Positions 15,890-26,408 are shown, counted from the first letter of the stretch. The stretch: 64,000 nt of DNA from Zobellia galactanivorans (GCF_000973105.1 NC_015844.1:806001-870000), one strand, 5' to 3'. The notes: generated by a model not told the origin, from the sequence alone. Numbers and translations: made by a program.

Positions 15890-17287
15890 ATGAAGTACAA
15901 ATTAAAATCTTATCACAAAAGAATTCTGGCCGATACTATTACCCCGGTAAGTGTCTACCTTAAGATTCGCGATCGTTTCCCGAACAGCATTTTGTTGGAA
16001 AGTAGCGATTACCACGCCACCGACAATAGTTTTTCGTATATCTGTTGCAACCCTATTGCATCGATAAAGGTCGAGAACGAAACCATTGTGGAACGGTTTC
16101 CCGACCAGACTTCGTACGAAACGCAAATCAATGCGAACACCGACGTCGTAAAGGTCATTCACGACTTTAGTAAAAAGTTCGAGGCCGAAGAAAGCGATTT
16201 CAAATTTATCAACAACGGTATCTTCGGCTATATGGCCTATGATGCCGTACGCTACTACGAAGATGTTGAAATCGGTAAAAAAGATGATTCGGTGGCCATA
16301 CCCGACATTTATTATGCGGTATACCAGAATATTATTGCCATAGACCACCATAAGAACGAGGCCTATATTTTTGCCCACTGTTTCAACACCGATGAAAACA
16401 CGGCCGAAATAGCGCACATTTTAAACGTACGCACCTTTGCTTCGTACAATTTTTCCCTCGACGGCGAAGCCACCTCCAATCTACAGGATGAAGAATATCG
16501 GGAGCACGTGAGATTGGCAAAAAAACACTGTCAACGTGGCGATGTTTTTCAACTGGTACTTTCCCGTAGGTTTTCCCAAGGGTTTAAGGGAGATGAATTC
16601 AACGTATACCGTGCACTACGCTCCATCAACCCATCACCCTATCTGTTCTACTTTGATTATGGCGATTTCAAAATCTTCGGAAGCTCTCCGGAAGCACAGC
16701 TCATCGTAAAAGAGGGCAAGGCCGAAATCCACCCGATTGCCGGAACCTTTAAACGCACCGGAAACGATGAACAAGATGCCATTCTGGCCAAGGAACTCAC
16801 CGAAGACGACAAGGAAAACAGCGAGCATGTTATGTTGGTCGACCTGGCCCGTAACGACTTGAGCAGGAACGGCAGCATGGTAGAGGTTACCAACTACAGG
16901 GAGGTACAGTTCTTCTCCCATGTCATTCATTTGGTATCTAAGGTTGTGGGGCAAAAAAAGAAAGATATCCCTACCATGAAAGTGGTGGCCGACACCTTTC
17001 CCGCAGGTACCTTGAGCGGCGCCCCAAAACACATGGCCATGCAACTCATCGAAAAATACGAAAAAACCAGTCGCGGCTACTACGGTGGCGCCATTGGGTT
17101 TATGGACTTTGACGGCAATTTCAACCATGCCATTATGATCCGTACCTTTTTAAGCAAAAACCATCAATTGCATTATCAGGCCGGTGCAGGCCTTGTTGCC
17201 GCATCAGATCCCGAAGACGAACTGCAAGAAACCTATAACAAATTGGGCGCATTGACCAAGGCCTTGAAAATTGCCGAAAGCATATAA
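15890..17287 (+). CDS. trpE: Anthranilate synthase component I
   Basis: 465 aa from ATG 15890 (MKYKLKSYHKRILADTITPV); a TTG 21 bases earlier lies inside the attenuator and is rejected. The N-terminal half holds the feedback motif ILLESSDYHA, where Trp binds in the family. The C-terminal chorismate-binding domain includes FQLVLSRRFSQ, FGSSPEAQLIV, IAGTFKRTG and DLARNDLSR. It makes anthranilate from chorismate with ammonia from TrpG. First structural gene of the operon, 2 bp before trpG. Confidence 0.97.
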   Translation: MKYKLKSYHKRILADTITPVSVYLKIRDRFPNSILLESSDYHATDNSFSYICCNPIASIKVENETIVERFPDQTSYETQINANTDVVKVIHDFSKKFEAEESDFKFINNGIFGYMAYDAVRYYEDVEIGKKDDSVAIPDIYYAVYQNIIAIDHHKNEAYIFAHCFNTDENTAEIAHILNVRTFASYNFSLDGEATSNLQDEEYREHVRLAKKHCQRGDVFQLVLSRRFSQGFKGDEFNVYRALRSINPSPYLFYFDYGDFKIFGSSPEAQLIVKEGKAEIHPIAGTFKRTGNDEQDAILAKELTEDDKENSEHVMLVDLARNDLSRNGSMVEVTNYREVQFFSHVIHLVSKVVGQKKKDIPTMKVVADTFPAGTLSGAPKHMAMQLIEKYEKTSRGYYGGAIGFMDFDGNFNHAIMIRTFLSKNHQLHYQAGAGLVAASDPEDELQETYNKLGALTKALKIAESI

Positions 17288-17289
17288 CG

Positions 17290-17853
17290 ATGAAAAAGAT
17301 TTTAGTAATAGACAACTACGATAGTTTCACCTATAATTTGGTCCATTATTTAGAAGACCTGGATTGTGAGGTAATCGTAAAACGTAACGACCAATTGACC
17401 TTGGATGAAGTCGAGGCCTTTGACAAGATCGTTCTTTCCCCAGGTCCGGGAATACCCGATGAAGCCGGACTCCTAAAGGAAATTATTGCCAAATACGCCC
17501 CTACCAAAAGTATTTTTGGGGTTTGTCTGGGCCAGCAGGCCATAGGCGAGGTCTTTGGCGGTTCCTTGATCAACCTCGACGAAGTGTACCACGGTATCGC
17601 CACCGAAATCACCATCACCAAAGACGATCCCAATTTTGAGGGTTTACCTAAAAAAATAAAAGTAGGCAGGTACCATTCTTGGGTAGTCGACCCGAATTTG
17701 CCCGAAAGCCTTGAAGCCACTTCGGTCGATGAAAACGGACAAATCATGTCGCTACGCCATAAGGTTTACGATGTTTCCGCCGTTCAGTTTCACCCCGAAT
17801 CGGTCTTGACGCCCGAAGGCAAAAAAATTCTCGCCAATTGGCTAGGGAAGTAA
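17290..17853 (+). CDS. trpG: Anthranilate synthase component II (glutamine amidotransferase)
   Basis: 187 aa class I glutamine amidotransferase: ILVIDNYDSFTYNLVHYLED, the oxyanion LSPGPGIPDEAG, nucleophile Cys in FGVCLGQQAIGE, and His-Glu in VQFHPESVLTPEG. It supplies ammonia to TrpE. It starts 2 bp after the trpE stop. It could also serve para-aminobenzoate synthesis, as in other bacteria with one shared subunit. Confidence 0.96.
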   Translation: MKKILVIDNYDSFTYNLVHYLEDLDCEVIVKRNDQLTLDEVEAFDKIVLSPGPGIPDEAGLLKEIIAKYAPTKSIFGVCLGQQAIGEVFGGSLINLDEVYHGIATEITITKDDPNFEGLPKKIKVGRYHSWVVDPNLPESLEATSVDENGQIMSLRHKVYDVSAVQFHPESVLTPEGKKILANWLGK

Positions 17854-17910
17854 ACCGGAACAGCACAGGAATCGATTTAATACGTACCCCATTGTAGTAA
17901 GAACAAGACC

Positions 17911-18906
17911 ATGAAAGACACATTAAACAAGCTCATCAATCACGATATTCTCCCCAAAGAGGAAGCCAAACAGGTATTGGTAAACATAGCCAAAGGCGAA
18001 TACAATACGAGTCAGATCGCCGCATTCTTAACGGTTTATATGATGCGCAGCATTACCATCGAAGAACTCGAAGGTTTCCGCGACGCCCTTTTAGAACTGT
18101 GCTTGGCGGTAGACCTTTCGGAATACGACCCGATCGACCTTTGTGGAACGGGCGGTGACGGAAAAGACACCTTCAATATTTCCACCTTGGCGTCGTTCGT
18201 TACGGCGGGCGCAGGCGTAAACGTAACCAAACATGGCAACTACGGTGTTTCTTCCAAATGCGGGAGCAGCAACGTCATGGAATTCTTAGGGATCAAATTC
18301 AGTAACGAAGCCGACTTCCTAAAAAAATCGATCGATCAAGCAGGTATCTGTGTCCTTCATGCCCCCTTATTTCACCCTGCCATGAAAAACGTAGGCCCGA
18401 TCAGAAAAGAACTGGCCGTAAAGACCTTTTTCAATATGTTGGGCCCCATGGTAAACCCGGCCTTTCCAAAGAATCAAATGGTCGGTGTCTTCAACCTCGA
18501 ACTGGCCCGTATGTACGGCTACCTCTACCAGAATACGGATAAGAAGTTTACCGTACTCCACGCCTTGGACGGCTATGATGAGATTTCGTTGACCGGCAAT
18601 ACCAAAACCATTTCCAACAATTCGGAGAGCATGTTGAAACCCGAAGATTTTGGCGTAGAAAAAATAGAACAGTCGCAAATTGTCGGTGGCGACTCCATCG
18701 AAGATTCGGCCCAGATATTCTTAAATGTACTGCAAGGCCGAGGTACGGAAGCCCAGAACAATGTAGTCTGTGCCAATGCGGGAATTGCCATTGCCACGGT
18801 AAAGAACCTGAGTCCGAAAGAAGGTTTTGAACAAGCCAAGGAATCGTTATTGGCCGGAAAAGGACTAAACGCATTGAAAAAACTGCAAGAATTGAGTAAA
18901 AACTAA
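17911..18906 (+). CDS. trpD: Anthranilate phosphoribosyltransferase
   Basis: 331 aa. Contains the PRPP loop DLCGTGGDGKDTFNIST, HGNYGVSSKCGSSNVMEFLG and PLFHPAMKNVGPIRKELAVK, the signature anthranilate-binding stretch. It attaches phosphoribose to anthranilate. 57 bp after trpG; not fused to it, unlike enteric TrpGD. Confidence 0.97.
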   Translation: MKDTLNKLINHDILPKEEAKQVLVNIAKGEYNTSQIAAFLTVYMMRSITIEELEGFRDALLELCLAVDLSEYDPIDLCGTGGDGKDTFNISTLASFVTAGAGVNVTKHGNYGVSSKCGSSNVMEFLGIKFSNEADFLKKSIDQAGICVLHAPLFHPAMKNVGPIRKELAVKTFFNMLGPMVNPAFPKNQMVGVFNLELARMYGYLYQNTDKKFTVLHALDGYDEISLTGNTKTISNNSESMLKPEDFGVEKIEQSQIVGGDSIEDSAQIFLNVLQGRGTEAQNNVVCANAGIAIATVKNLSPKEGFEQAKESLLAGKGLNALKKLQELSKN

Positions 18907-18931
18907 ACAAGGGCACCAGGGCCCATTGAAG

Positions 18932-19714
18932 ATGAACATTCTAGACAAAATAGTAGTCGACAAACGCAAGGAAACAGACTTAAGAAAGTCGCTTATCCCC
19001 GTTTCCCAATTGGAAAATTCGGTCTTGTTCGCACGTGAAACGGTTTCTTTGGGCAAGGCCCTGCGCAACAGCTCAACCGGTATCATTGCCGAGCACAAGC
19101 GACGTTCGCCCTCAAAATCGGAAATCAACCAAGGCCTGAACGTTCAAGACGTAGCCCGCGGGTACGAAAATGCAGGCGTCTGTGGCATGTCCGTTTTAAC
19201 CGACGGGAAATACTTTGGCGGTTCGTTGGACGATCTGTTATTGGCCCGTGCTTCCGTACGCCTACCCTTATTGCGAAAAGAGTTTATTATAGACGAATAT
19301 CAAATTATAGAGGCCAGGGCCCATGGTGCCGATGTGATCCTTTTGATCGCCGCTATTTTATCGAAGGAGGAAATAAAAACCTTTTCGGAGTTGGCCAAAA
19401 GCCTAGACCTAGATGTACTGTTAGAGGTACACAACGAAGCCGAACTACAGAAAAGCATCATGCCCAGCCTCGACATGCTGGGCGTAAACAATCGAAACCT
19501 AAAGACTTTTGAGGTGAGTCTAGATACTAGCAAATCGCTTTCAAAACTCATTCCGGACGAGTTCGTAAAAGTATCGGAAAGCGGAATCAGCTCAATAGAG
19601 GCCATTAAAAATTTAAAGCCTTACGGGTATCAAGGGTTTTTGATCGGGGAAAATTTTATGAAAACGGACAATCCCGGCGAAAACGCCAAGGAATTTATCA
19701 AACAATTGTCGTAA
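18932..19714 (+). CDS. trpC: Indole-3-glycerol-phosphate synthase
   Basis: 260 aa from ATG 18932 (MNILDKIVVDKRKETDLRKS). (beta/alpha)8 barrel with IIAEHKRRSPSKSEI (catalytic Lys), MSVLTDGKYFGGSLDDL, FIIDEYQI, DVLLEVHNEAEL and LGVNNRNLKTF. It is a separate enzyme, not the TrpC-F fusion of enterics. It lies 25 bp after trpD. Confidence 0.96.
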   Translation: MNILDKIVVDKRKETDLRKSLIPVSQLENSVLFARETVSLGKALRNSSTGIIAEHKRRSPSKSEINQGLNVQDVARGYENAGVCGMSVLTDGKYFGGSLDDLLLARASVRLPLLRKEFIIDEYQIIEARAHGADVILLIAAILSKEEIKTFSELAKSLDLDVLLEVHNEAELQKSIMPSLDMLGVNNRNLKTFEVSLDTSKSLSKLIPDEFVKVSESGISSIEAIKNLKPYGYQGFLIGENFMKTDNPGENAKEFIKQLS

Positions 19715-19729
19715 TTGCGACCCAATGCC

Positions 19730-20419
19730 ATGACTCAAATGGACTATCATTACACGACCAAAAAATCAGGGCCTTCTACCATAGAAAATGCCCCGATCAA
19801 GCTGAAGGTGTGTGGTATGAACAAAAACACGACCGAAATTGCCGGACTAAGACCCGATTATCTCGGCTTTATTTTTTGGGAAAAATCCAAACGACATTTT
19901 ACAGGGCCAATGCCCCCCGTACCCCATACGGTAAGGAAAGTCGGCGTATTTGTCGATGCCAGGATTCAAACCGTTGTCGAACGCATACAAGACCACGACC
20001 TTTTGTTGGTGCAACTGCACGGTTCGGAAACGCCCGAATACTGCGCCGAGCTCAAGCTGAAAGTAAAACACATTGGTATCATCAAAGTGTTTTCCATCAA
20101 AAACGAGTTTGATTTTGGTATATTAAAGCCATATGAAACCGTATGCGATTTCTTTCTTTTCGATACCAAGGGGAAATTGCCCGGGGGAAATGGTTATGCC
20201 TTTGATTGGGAAGTTTTAAAAGACTACCCCTCTACCAAACCTTATTTTTTGAGTGGCGGTATCGGATTGAACGAAGTAGATTCCCTAAAGAAATTCATGA
20301 CCCGGCCGGAAGCAAAGTACTGCCACGCCATAGACGTGAACAGTAAGTTTGAAATAGAACCGGGTTTAAAGGATGTTGAAAAAGTAAAAGAATTTAAAAG
20401 AGTACTTAGTATCGAGTAA
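19730..20419 (+). CDS. trpF: Phosphoribosylanthranilate isomerase
   Basis: 229 aa from ATG 19730; ATG 19739 is possible. The TrpF barrel begins at KLKVCGMNKNTTEIAGLRPD and contains GFIFWEKSKRHF, KVGVFVDA, VQLHGSETPEYC, FLLFDTKGKLPGGNGYAFDW-like text and FLSGGIGLNEVDSL. About 25 extra residues precede the usual MKxKVCGM start, a mild oddity. It isomerises phosphoribosylanthranilate to the ribulose form. It begins 15 bp after trpC. Confidence 0.93.
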   Translation: MTQMDYHYTTKKSGPSTIENAPIKLKVCGMNKNTTEIAGLRPDYLGFIFWEKSKRHFTGPMPPVPHTVRKVGVFVDARIQTVVERIQDHDLLLVQLHGSETPEYCAELKLKVKHIGIIKVFSIKNEFDFGILKPYETVCDFFLFDTKGKLPGGNGYAFDWEVLKDYPSTKPYFLSGGIGLNEVDSLKKFMTRPEAKYCHAIDVNSKFEIEPGLKDVEKVKEFKRVLSIE

Positions 20420-20478
20420 AACGTATGAGACCCTACTTTTTACTTTGTACTACGACTTCATATTAACTACGAATTGTT

Positions 20479-21663
20479 ATGAAAACCTATCAAGCGGACG
20501 AAAAAGGATATTACGGGGAGTTTGGCGGTGCCTATATTCCTGAAATGCTATACCCCAATACCGAGGAACTTCGGCAGAATTATATCCGTATCATGGAAGA
20601 GCCTTCCTTTAAAAAGGAATTTGACCAATTGCTCAAAGATTATATAGGACGCCCTACCCCGCTCTATTTTGCAGATCGGCTTTCAAGAAAATACAACACT
20701 AAAATCTACCTGAAGCGCGAAGATCTTTGCCATACCGGTGCGCACAAGGTCAACAATACCATTGGGCAGATCCTAATGGCCAAAAAATTGGGCAAGAACA
20801 GGATCATTGCCGAAACGGGTGCCGGCCAACATGGGGTGGCTACCGCAACGGTCTGTGCCCTTATGGGCATTGAGTGCATCGTTTACATGGGCGAAATAGA
20901 CATTGCCCGTCAAGCTCCCAACGTGGCCCGTATGAAGATGTTGGGTGCCGAGGTCAGACCTGCGCTTTCGGGCAGTAGAACCTTAAAAGATGCCACCAAC
21001 GAAGCCATTCGCGACTGGATCAACAACCCTGTAGACACCCATTACATTATCGGTAGTGTGGTCGGGCCGCATCCCTACCCCGATATGGTAGCACGGTTTC
21101 AGTCGGTAATCTCGGAAGAGATCAAATGGCAGTTGAAAGAAAAGGAAGGACGGGAAAATCCCGATTACGTAGTGGCCTGTGTGGGCGGGGGAAGTAATGC
21201 GGCGGGAGCCTTCTATCATTACCTAGATATCCCGGAAGTAGGCATCATAGCCGTTGAAGCCGCCGGAAAAGGAATTGACAGTGGCGAAAGTGCAGCCACC
21301 TCGGCCTTGGGAAAAGTGGGAATCATTCACGGTAGTAAAACCTTGTTAATGCAGACCAATGACGGACAAATTACCGAGCCCTACTCCATTTCCGCAGGAT
21401 TGGATTATCCCGGGGTCGGACCCATGCATGCCAATTTATTCGCATCGGGCCGCGGGGAGTTTATTTCCATTACCGATGACGATGCCATGAACGCCGGCTT
21501 GCTCTTGTCTAAAATGGAAGGTATTATCCCGGCTATTGAATCTTCGCATGCACTGGCCATCTTGGAACACCGAAAGTTCAAGCCCGAAGATATCGTAGTG
21601 ATCAACCTATCGGGGCGTGGCGATAAAGACCTCAACAACTACATCGAATATTTTAATCTATAA
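20479..21663 (+). CDS. trpB: Tryptophan synthase beta chain
   Basis: 394 aa, standard TrpB1. [17 protein letters not shown], the PLP lysine in [38 protein letters not shown], the phosphate loop [12 protein letters not shown] and [15 protein letters not shown]. It condenses indole with serine and channels indole from TrpA. 59 bp after trpF. Confidence 0.98.
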   Translation: MKTYQADEKGYYGEFGGAYIPEMLYPNTEELRQNYIRIMEEPSFKKEFDQLLKDYIGRPTPLYFADRLSRKYNTKIYLKREDLCHTGAHKVNNTIGQILMAKKLGKNRIIAETGAGQHGVATATVCALMGIECIVYMGEIDIARQAPNVARMKMLGAEVRPALSGSRTLKDATNEAIRDWINNPVDTHYIIGSVVGPHPYPDMVARFQSVISEEIKWQLKEKEGRENPDYVVACVGGGSNAAGAFYHYLDIPEVGIIAVEAAGKGIDSGESAATSALGKVGIIHGSKTLLMQTNDGQITEPYSISAGLDYPGVGPMHANLFASGRGEFISITDDDAMNAGLLLSKMEGIIPAIESSHALAILEHRKFKPEDIVVINLSGRGDKDLNNYIEYFNL

Positions 21664-21754
21664 AATACTTGGGCAAGATCTTACGGACCCTATAAAACGG
21701 CATCCCGAACGAACTTGCCCATCCTATTAAAAAGGAAAAACAGAATTTGAAACT

Positions 21755-22519
21755 ATGGGAAATAGAATCAACAAAAAACTGAAGGAGGAAGGCAAATTGC
21801 TTTCCATCTATTTTACGGCCGGCTATCCCAAACTGGGCGACACCGTAGAAATCATACAGCAATTGGAGAAAAACGGCGTCGATATGATCGAAATAGGCCT
21901 CCCGTTCAGTGATCCCCTGGCCGACGGCCCCACCATTCAACAAAGTTCCACGGCGGCCCTTAAAAACGGCATGACGACCGAAATTCTTTTCGACCAACTG
22001 AAAGATATCCGCCAATCGGTTTCCATTCCGCTTATTATCATGGGCTACTTTAACCCCATGCTTCAATACGGCGTAGAGGCCTTCTGTAAAAAATGCCAGG
22101 AAATTGGTATAGACGGACTCATCATTCCCGATCTGCCGGTAGATGTCTATCATGAAGAATACCAAGAGACCTTTGAAAAATACGGCCTGATCAATGTATT
22201 CTTGATAACCCCACAGACTTCCGAGAAACGCATCCGGTTTATAGATTCGGTTTCGAACGGATTCATTTACATGGTAAGCTCGGCTAGTGTTACCGGGGCA
22301 CAATCGGGTTTCGGCGATGCCCAGCAAGCCTATTTTCAACGCATTGCCGATATGAACCTAAAAAATCCCCAAATCGTAGGTTTCGGCATCAGCAATTCAG
22401 AAACTTTCGAACAGGCTACAAAATCGGCCAAAGGGGCCATTATCGGTTCGGCCTTTATCAAACATTTAAACGGTCATGGCGTGGATGGAATTGACAAGTT
22501 CATCGAAACCATCCGCTAG
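21755..22519 (+). CDS. trpA: Tryptophan synthase alpha chain
   Basis: 254 aa. IYFTAGYPKLGDTVEII, the catalytic Glu/Asp region DMIEIGLPFSDPLADGPTIQ, IMGYFNPMLQYG, IDGLIIPDLPV and the phosphate site GFGISNSETFEQATKSA/GAIIGSAF. It cleaves indole-3-glycerol phosphate to indole. 91 bp after trpB, the last biosynthetic gene of the operon. Confidence 0.98.
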   Translation: MGNRINKKLKEEGKLLSIYFTAGYPKLGDTVEIIQQLEKNGVDMIEIGLPFSDPLADGPTIQQSSTAALKNGMTTEILFDQLKDIRQSVSIPLIIMGYFNPMLQYGVEAFCKKCQEIGIDGLIIPDLPVDVYHEEYQETFEKYGLINVFLITPQTSEKRIRFIDSVSNGFIYMVSSASVTGAQSGFGDAQQAYFQRIADMNLKNPQIVGFGISNSETFEQATKSAKGAIIGSAFIKHLNGHGVDGIDKFIETIR

Positions 22520-22544
22520 TTTTTTTTGACAAAAACATCAAAAT

Positions 22545-22772
22545 ATGAAAGACCTTATCAACAACGGGAAGCTTCTATTGCTCCTCTGCCTTACCCTGGG
22601 TCTGGCCCCCTTTTTCCCCGAACCCCATATTTGGGGTAAAATCAAGTGGATTACGGGCGGAGCAATAGGTATGCAGCCCAAAGATTGGTTCGATGTGGTC
22701 TTACATGGTTTTCCCTTTGTCTTATTAATTCGATTTTTAATACTGAAAATCGGTAAATCCCGTTCTCAATAG
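22545..22772 (+). CDS. Small membrane protein of unknown function
   Basis: 75 aa. Two hydrophobic segments (LLLLLCLTLGLAPFF at about 10-24 and VVLHGFPFVLLIRFLIL at about 50-67) flank a conserved-looking loop EPHIWGKIKWITGGAIGMQP. I recognise it as a type frequent in Flavobacteriaceae but know no function. It starts 25 bp after trpA and may be read through from the trp operon. Confidence 0.7.
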   Translation: MKDLINNGKLLLLLCLTLGLAPFFPEPHIWGKIKWITGGAIGMQPKDWFDVVLHGFPFVLLIRFLILKIGKSRSQ

Positions 22773-22819
22773 AGTACAAGGTCTTAACGGCCGTTACTAT
22801 GTACTTAATTGTTTACGCC

Positions 22820-23791
22820 ATGAAGCGATATACCCTCGTTCTTTTCTTTCTTATTATCTATTGGGGCCATGCCCAAGAGATCAAGGTTATAGACAGCAAA
22901 GACCGCTCCCCCGTTTCCTTCGCGACCATATCGTTTGGTGACGGACTGGGTACCTTTGCCGACGAAGAAGGTCTTTTTGTATTTTCCTCCCAAAAATACC
23001 CCGACATAGATACGCTCTATATTTCGGCACTTGGCTATTCGGAAAAAGCAATCTCGATTCCAAAAGACAATACCCCCGAACCCCATATCGTGGCACTTGC
23101 CCCAGAGGTTTCACAACTTGGCGAGGTTATCGTTTCCGCTCCAAAACAAGGAAAATTCAAGTTGAGGAAGCAAAAACCACAGACCCATAAAGACATTTTT
23201 GCCTGTTGGTTGCCTACCGTGGAAAGTGAAATAGCCGTGCTCTTTCATCGCTATGAAGGCCAGGTTTCTCAAATATCAAAACTCTACTTGCCCGTCAATG
23301 CCGAATCGGAATACAAAACCAAGGGAAAGGGAAAGTTCGCCACCATATTCAGGGTGCAGTTCTACGAAAACAACAATGGAAGCCCCGGTGCGGGCATTCC
23401 CTACGAAAATGTAGTTTTTGCCATGGACGAAAAAGCCGACAAGGTTTTTGAACTCGACCTATTGTCCAACTCCATTTTCATTCCCGAGTCGGGACTTTTT
23501 GTTTCGATTCAAGTTTTAGGCTATGCCGATAAAGACGGAAAATTGGTAGAGACCAAAAAATACCGTGAGATAAAAACGGCCCGTGGCATCCAAAAAATAT
23601 CGACCTCATTTAGGCCCTTGTTGCCCTTTATAAAAGGAGAGGCTACACAACGTACTTTCGTACGGCGCATTTTCTTCAACAATAAAAAATGGCAGGTCTT
23701 TGACCGGAACTATAATCCCAACTCAAAACTGCTCCAAACCGGACATCGCAATTACGGTATGGGCGCAGAGTTCAAGGTTTACGAGGATTAG
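22820..23791 (+). CDS. Secreted protein with carboxypeptidase-regulatory-like domain
   Basis: 323 aa from ATG 22820 (MKRYTLVLFFLIIYWGHAQE, a signal peptide ending at HAQ); ATG 22799 would add seven residues. Residues about 20-100 form a CarboxypepD_reg-like beta sandwich (DRSPVSFATISFGDGLGTFA, then DTLYISALGYSE), as in TonB-receptor plug leaders. The remainder (VIVSAPKQGKFKLRK onward) has no motif I recognise. No TonB barrel is present. Probably periplasmic or outer-membrane associated. 47 bp after the small membrane gene. Confidence 0.75.
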   Translation: MKRYTLVLFFLIIYWGHAQEIKVIDSKDRSPVSFATISFGDGLGTFADEEGLFVFSSQKYPDIDTLYISALGYSEKAISIPKDNTPEPHIVALAPEVSQLGEVIVSAPKQGKFKLRKQKPQTHKDIFACWLPTVESEIAVLFHRYEGQVSQISKLYLPVNAESEYKTKGKGKFATIFRVQFYENNNGSPGAGIPYENVVFAMDEKADKVFELDLLSNSIFIPESGLFVSIQVLGYADKDGKLVETKKYREIKTARGIQKISTSFRPLLPFIKGEATQRTFVRRIFFNNKKWQVFDRNYNPNSKLLQTGHRNYGMGAEFKVYED

Positions 23792-23831
23792 GGCATCCCC
23801 AAAAAACAACATATTCGTTTATAAACAAAAA

Positions 23832-23854
23832 GCCCTTACTTTAAAAGTAAGGGC
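23832..23854. terminator. Bidirectional terminator between the secreted-protein gene and ppc
   Basis: gcccttactt (23832-23841) pairs with aagtaagggc (23845-23854), flanked by A residues on the left and T residues on the right. It can end both convergent transcripts; it lies 7 bp from the ppc stop. Confidence 0.88.
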
Positions 23855-23861
23855 CTTTGTT

Positions 23862-26408
23862 TTACGCCGAGTTTCTACTCGCGTTAATATTGCCGTAGAG
23901 CGAACGCGTTACGATTTTTTCGTACTCGTCCTTAAAGCTCGTGTCTTGCCCTATTCTCTGCAAGGCAAACTGTTGGATTACCAAGAGCGGAAGAACAATA
24001 TTCTCACGTATTTTTATCGACTCACGGGAAACTGCCTCGTTTTCCATCAAAATCTTGCTTCCGGAAATCAAAAGCAACATTTTCTTAGACAGTTGGTACT
24101 CTTCATGAAGGATGTTCCAAAAATCTCCGTACTCCTCATCTTTCTGCATATAGGATGTGAGCTCAAAATAACACTTGGACAACGACATCATACTATTGTG
24201 CATCAAGGCTTTAAAGAAAGGCACCTCTTTGTACAATTTCTTAAGTTCAGACAACCTACCTTCATTTTTAATGGTCTGTATAGCGGTACCAATACCAAAA
24301 TAACCCGGTACGTTCTGTTTCAATTGGCTCCAAGAACCAACAAAAGAGATGGCCCTAAGATCGGTAAGTTCCAATTTTTTCTTATTGCCCCTTTTCCCCG
24401 GTCTACTACCTATATTGGCTTTCTGATAGTACTTTAACGTACTACGGTTCTCCAAGTAGGGAATGAATTTATCATGGTTCTTAAGTGCATCGTACTTTTT
24501 GAAGCTCAACTCAGAAAGTTGCTCTATCAATTTTCTGTGCTCTTTTGAAATCACGTTCTCTTTACCGAAAAGGTTGTTTGAAAGACCGGCCGTCAAGAGT
24601 TGCTCACTGTTATGGATAAACTGCTCCTTGGTACCATAGGTACTGGTTATGGTCTGTCCTTGAATGGTCAACTGTATTTCATGATTGGCAATGCTCTTGG
24701 TCTGGGCCGCATAAAAGCGGTGCGTTTTACCACCACCACGTGCCGGTGGGCCACCACGTCCGTCAAAGAAAATAGCGTTGAAGCCATTTTTATCACACAC
24801 CTTGGACAAGGTTTCCTTGGTCTTGAAAATAGCCCAGTTGGCCTTTAAATATCCACCATCTTTTGTACCATCGGAAAAACCGAGCATAATGGTCTGGTTG
24901 TGATTTCTTCTTTCAAGATGCGCCTTATAATCGGGTAAATCGAAAAGCGTTTGCATGGTTTTTTCGGCCCCTTCCATACCGTTCATGGTCTCGAACAAGG
25001 GTACGATATCGAAAGTGATCTCTTCTTTCTTCCACCCGCACCATCGGAACAGTCCAAAAACGAACAGTACCGAAAAAATATCTTCCGAATTACTGATGAT
25101 ATAGCGATTGCATCCCTCTTCCCCATTGGCATCTTGAATACTCTTCAACTGCTTGATGTTGGTGATGGTATCTTTAACGATATCCTCGGAATAATCACTG
25201 GCATTGACCTTAAGGTCTTTATTGATCAAAAGATCGACCAAGGCTTCTTCTGAAAGCTCGTCAACACTTTCTTTGATCAGTTTATTGTTCTTCAATATAC
25301 TCTCGGTCGCCAATTTGTGCTTGCTATGATCTTGTCTGACATCCAAGGTGGCAAAATGGGTCTTGAATATCTTCACCTTATCGATAAAGTTCTCCAATTC
25401 CTTTAAGTAAAGGCTGTGATATTTATTGATCAACAACTCCTTAATATCAAGAAGTGGTTGCAAGATATCGTTATAGCCCACGGTTTTCTTTGAATCGAAC
25501 ATGGCGGTATACAAGTTGCCACGGAGTTTTTGGATAGGCTCCTGCAAATCTTTGAAGGTCAATTTTTTCTGAATGATCTTCAAATCATTGTAGTAACACT
25601 TCATCAAATTGATACGAAGCTCATCGGCCACGTCTTTTGTAATATCGGCCGTTACAAAAGGGTTTCCGTCACGGTCACCACCGGGCCAAAAGCCCAACTT
25701 CATAATATTGTGATTCTCGAAGTCGTCCTTTTTTATATTTTCTTTGATATAAGCATACAAGTCCCCTACGGCATTGTAATACACATGGCGTAAAAAGTAA
25801 ATGATATTTTTAGCTTCATCCAATGGGGTAGGTTTTTTTGAATTGATCAAAGAAGTCAGCCCCAACTGCTGTAAGGTAATATCAATATCGTCTATCTTAT
25901 CCTCTAAAATAAGCGATCGCAATTCTTCGATGATATCGAGTACGGCCGGGGTATAAAACTGTGTAGGATGGGCCGTTAACACAAGGCGGGCACTGAACGA
26001 AGAAAGTTTTTTAGACACCTTGTCCCAACTCTTGTTCTTATTTACCAATTGAAAGTAGTCTTTGATCGATAACGACTGTGTATGCTCTTGTAGCTTCGGA
26101 AAAGCTGCATCTTCAACACTATCGTACAAAACCACCTGTCGCTCAACGTACTGAATAATCTTGAACATAAAATCGATCTGTTCTTTTTCAGAATCGATAT
26201 GCGCGTAGTTCTCAAAGAACTTTTCAAGAATTTCCTGGGGGTTAAGTCCTGAACCCAATCCTTTCTGACATTGATCCAACAACAATGGTATAAGCATACC
26301 CACGTTCTCGATATTGCGATACGGCAAATTCAAGAACAGACTATTGTAGACATTAAACTTGTTGTTGACCGACTTCTTAAACTCAACCAATCTTTCTATA
26401 TGCGGCAT
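23862..26408 (-). CDS. ppc: Phosphoenolpyruvate carboxylase
   Basis: 848 aa. Catalytic histidine motif VLTAHPTQFYTPAV, FWPGGDRDGNPFVTADITKD, and the mobile loop FDGRGGPPARGGGKTHRFYA are all present. The extreme C-terminus NINASRNSA replaces the usual MRNTG but keeps the Arg-Asn pair near the end. It carboxylates PEP to oxaloacetate. Its neighbour two genes upstream is pyruvate carboxylase, so two anaplerotic enzymes are coded side by side. A promoter-like pair lies at 26503-26532. Confidence 0.96.
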   Translation of the reverse strand: MPHIERLVEFKKSVNNKFNVYNSLFLNLPYRNIENVGMLIPLLLDQCQKGLGSGLNPQEILEKFFENYAHIDSEKEQIDFMFKIIQYVERQVVLYDSVEDAAFPKLQEHTQSLSIKDYFQLVNKNKSWDKVSKKLSSFSARLVLTAHPTQFYTPAVLDIIEELRSLILEDKIDDIDITLQQLGLTSLINSKKPTPLDEAKNIIYFLRHVYYNAVGDLYAYIKENIKKDDFENHNIMKLGFWPGGDRDGNPFVTADITKDVADELRINLMKCYYNDLKIIQKKLTFKDLQEPIQKLRGNLYTAMFDSKKTVGYNDILQPLLDIKELLINKYHSLYLKELENFIDKVKIFKTHFATLDVRQDHSKHKLATESILKNNKLIKESVDELSEEALVDLLINKDLKVNASDYSEDIVKDTITNIKQLKSIQDANGEEGCNRYIISNSEDIFSVLFVFGLFRWCGWKKEEITFDIVPLFETMNGMEGAEKTMQTLFDLPDYKAHLERRNHNQTIMLGFSDGTKDGGYLKANWAIFKTKETLSKVCDKNGFNAIFFDGRGGPPARGGGKTHRFYAAQTKSIANHEIQLTIQGQTITSTYGTKEQFIHNSEQLLTAGLSNNLFGKENVISKEHRKLIEQLSELSFKKYDALKNHDKFIPYLENRSTLKYYQKANIGSRPGKRGNKKKLELTDLRAISFVGSWSQLKQNVPGYFGIGTAIQTIKNEGRLSELKKLYKEVPFFKALMHNSMMSLSKCYFELTSYMQKDEEYGDFWNILHEEYQLSKKMLLLISGSKILMENEAVSRESIKIRENIVLPLLVIQQFALQRIGQDTSFKDEYEKIVTRSLYGNINASRNSA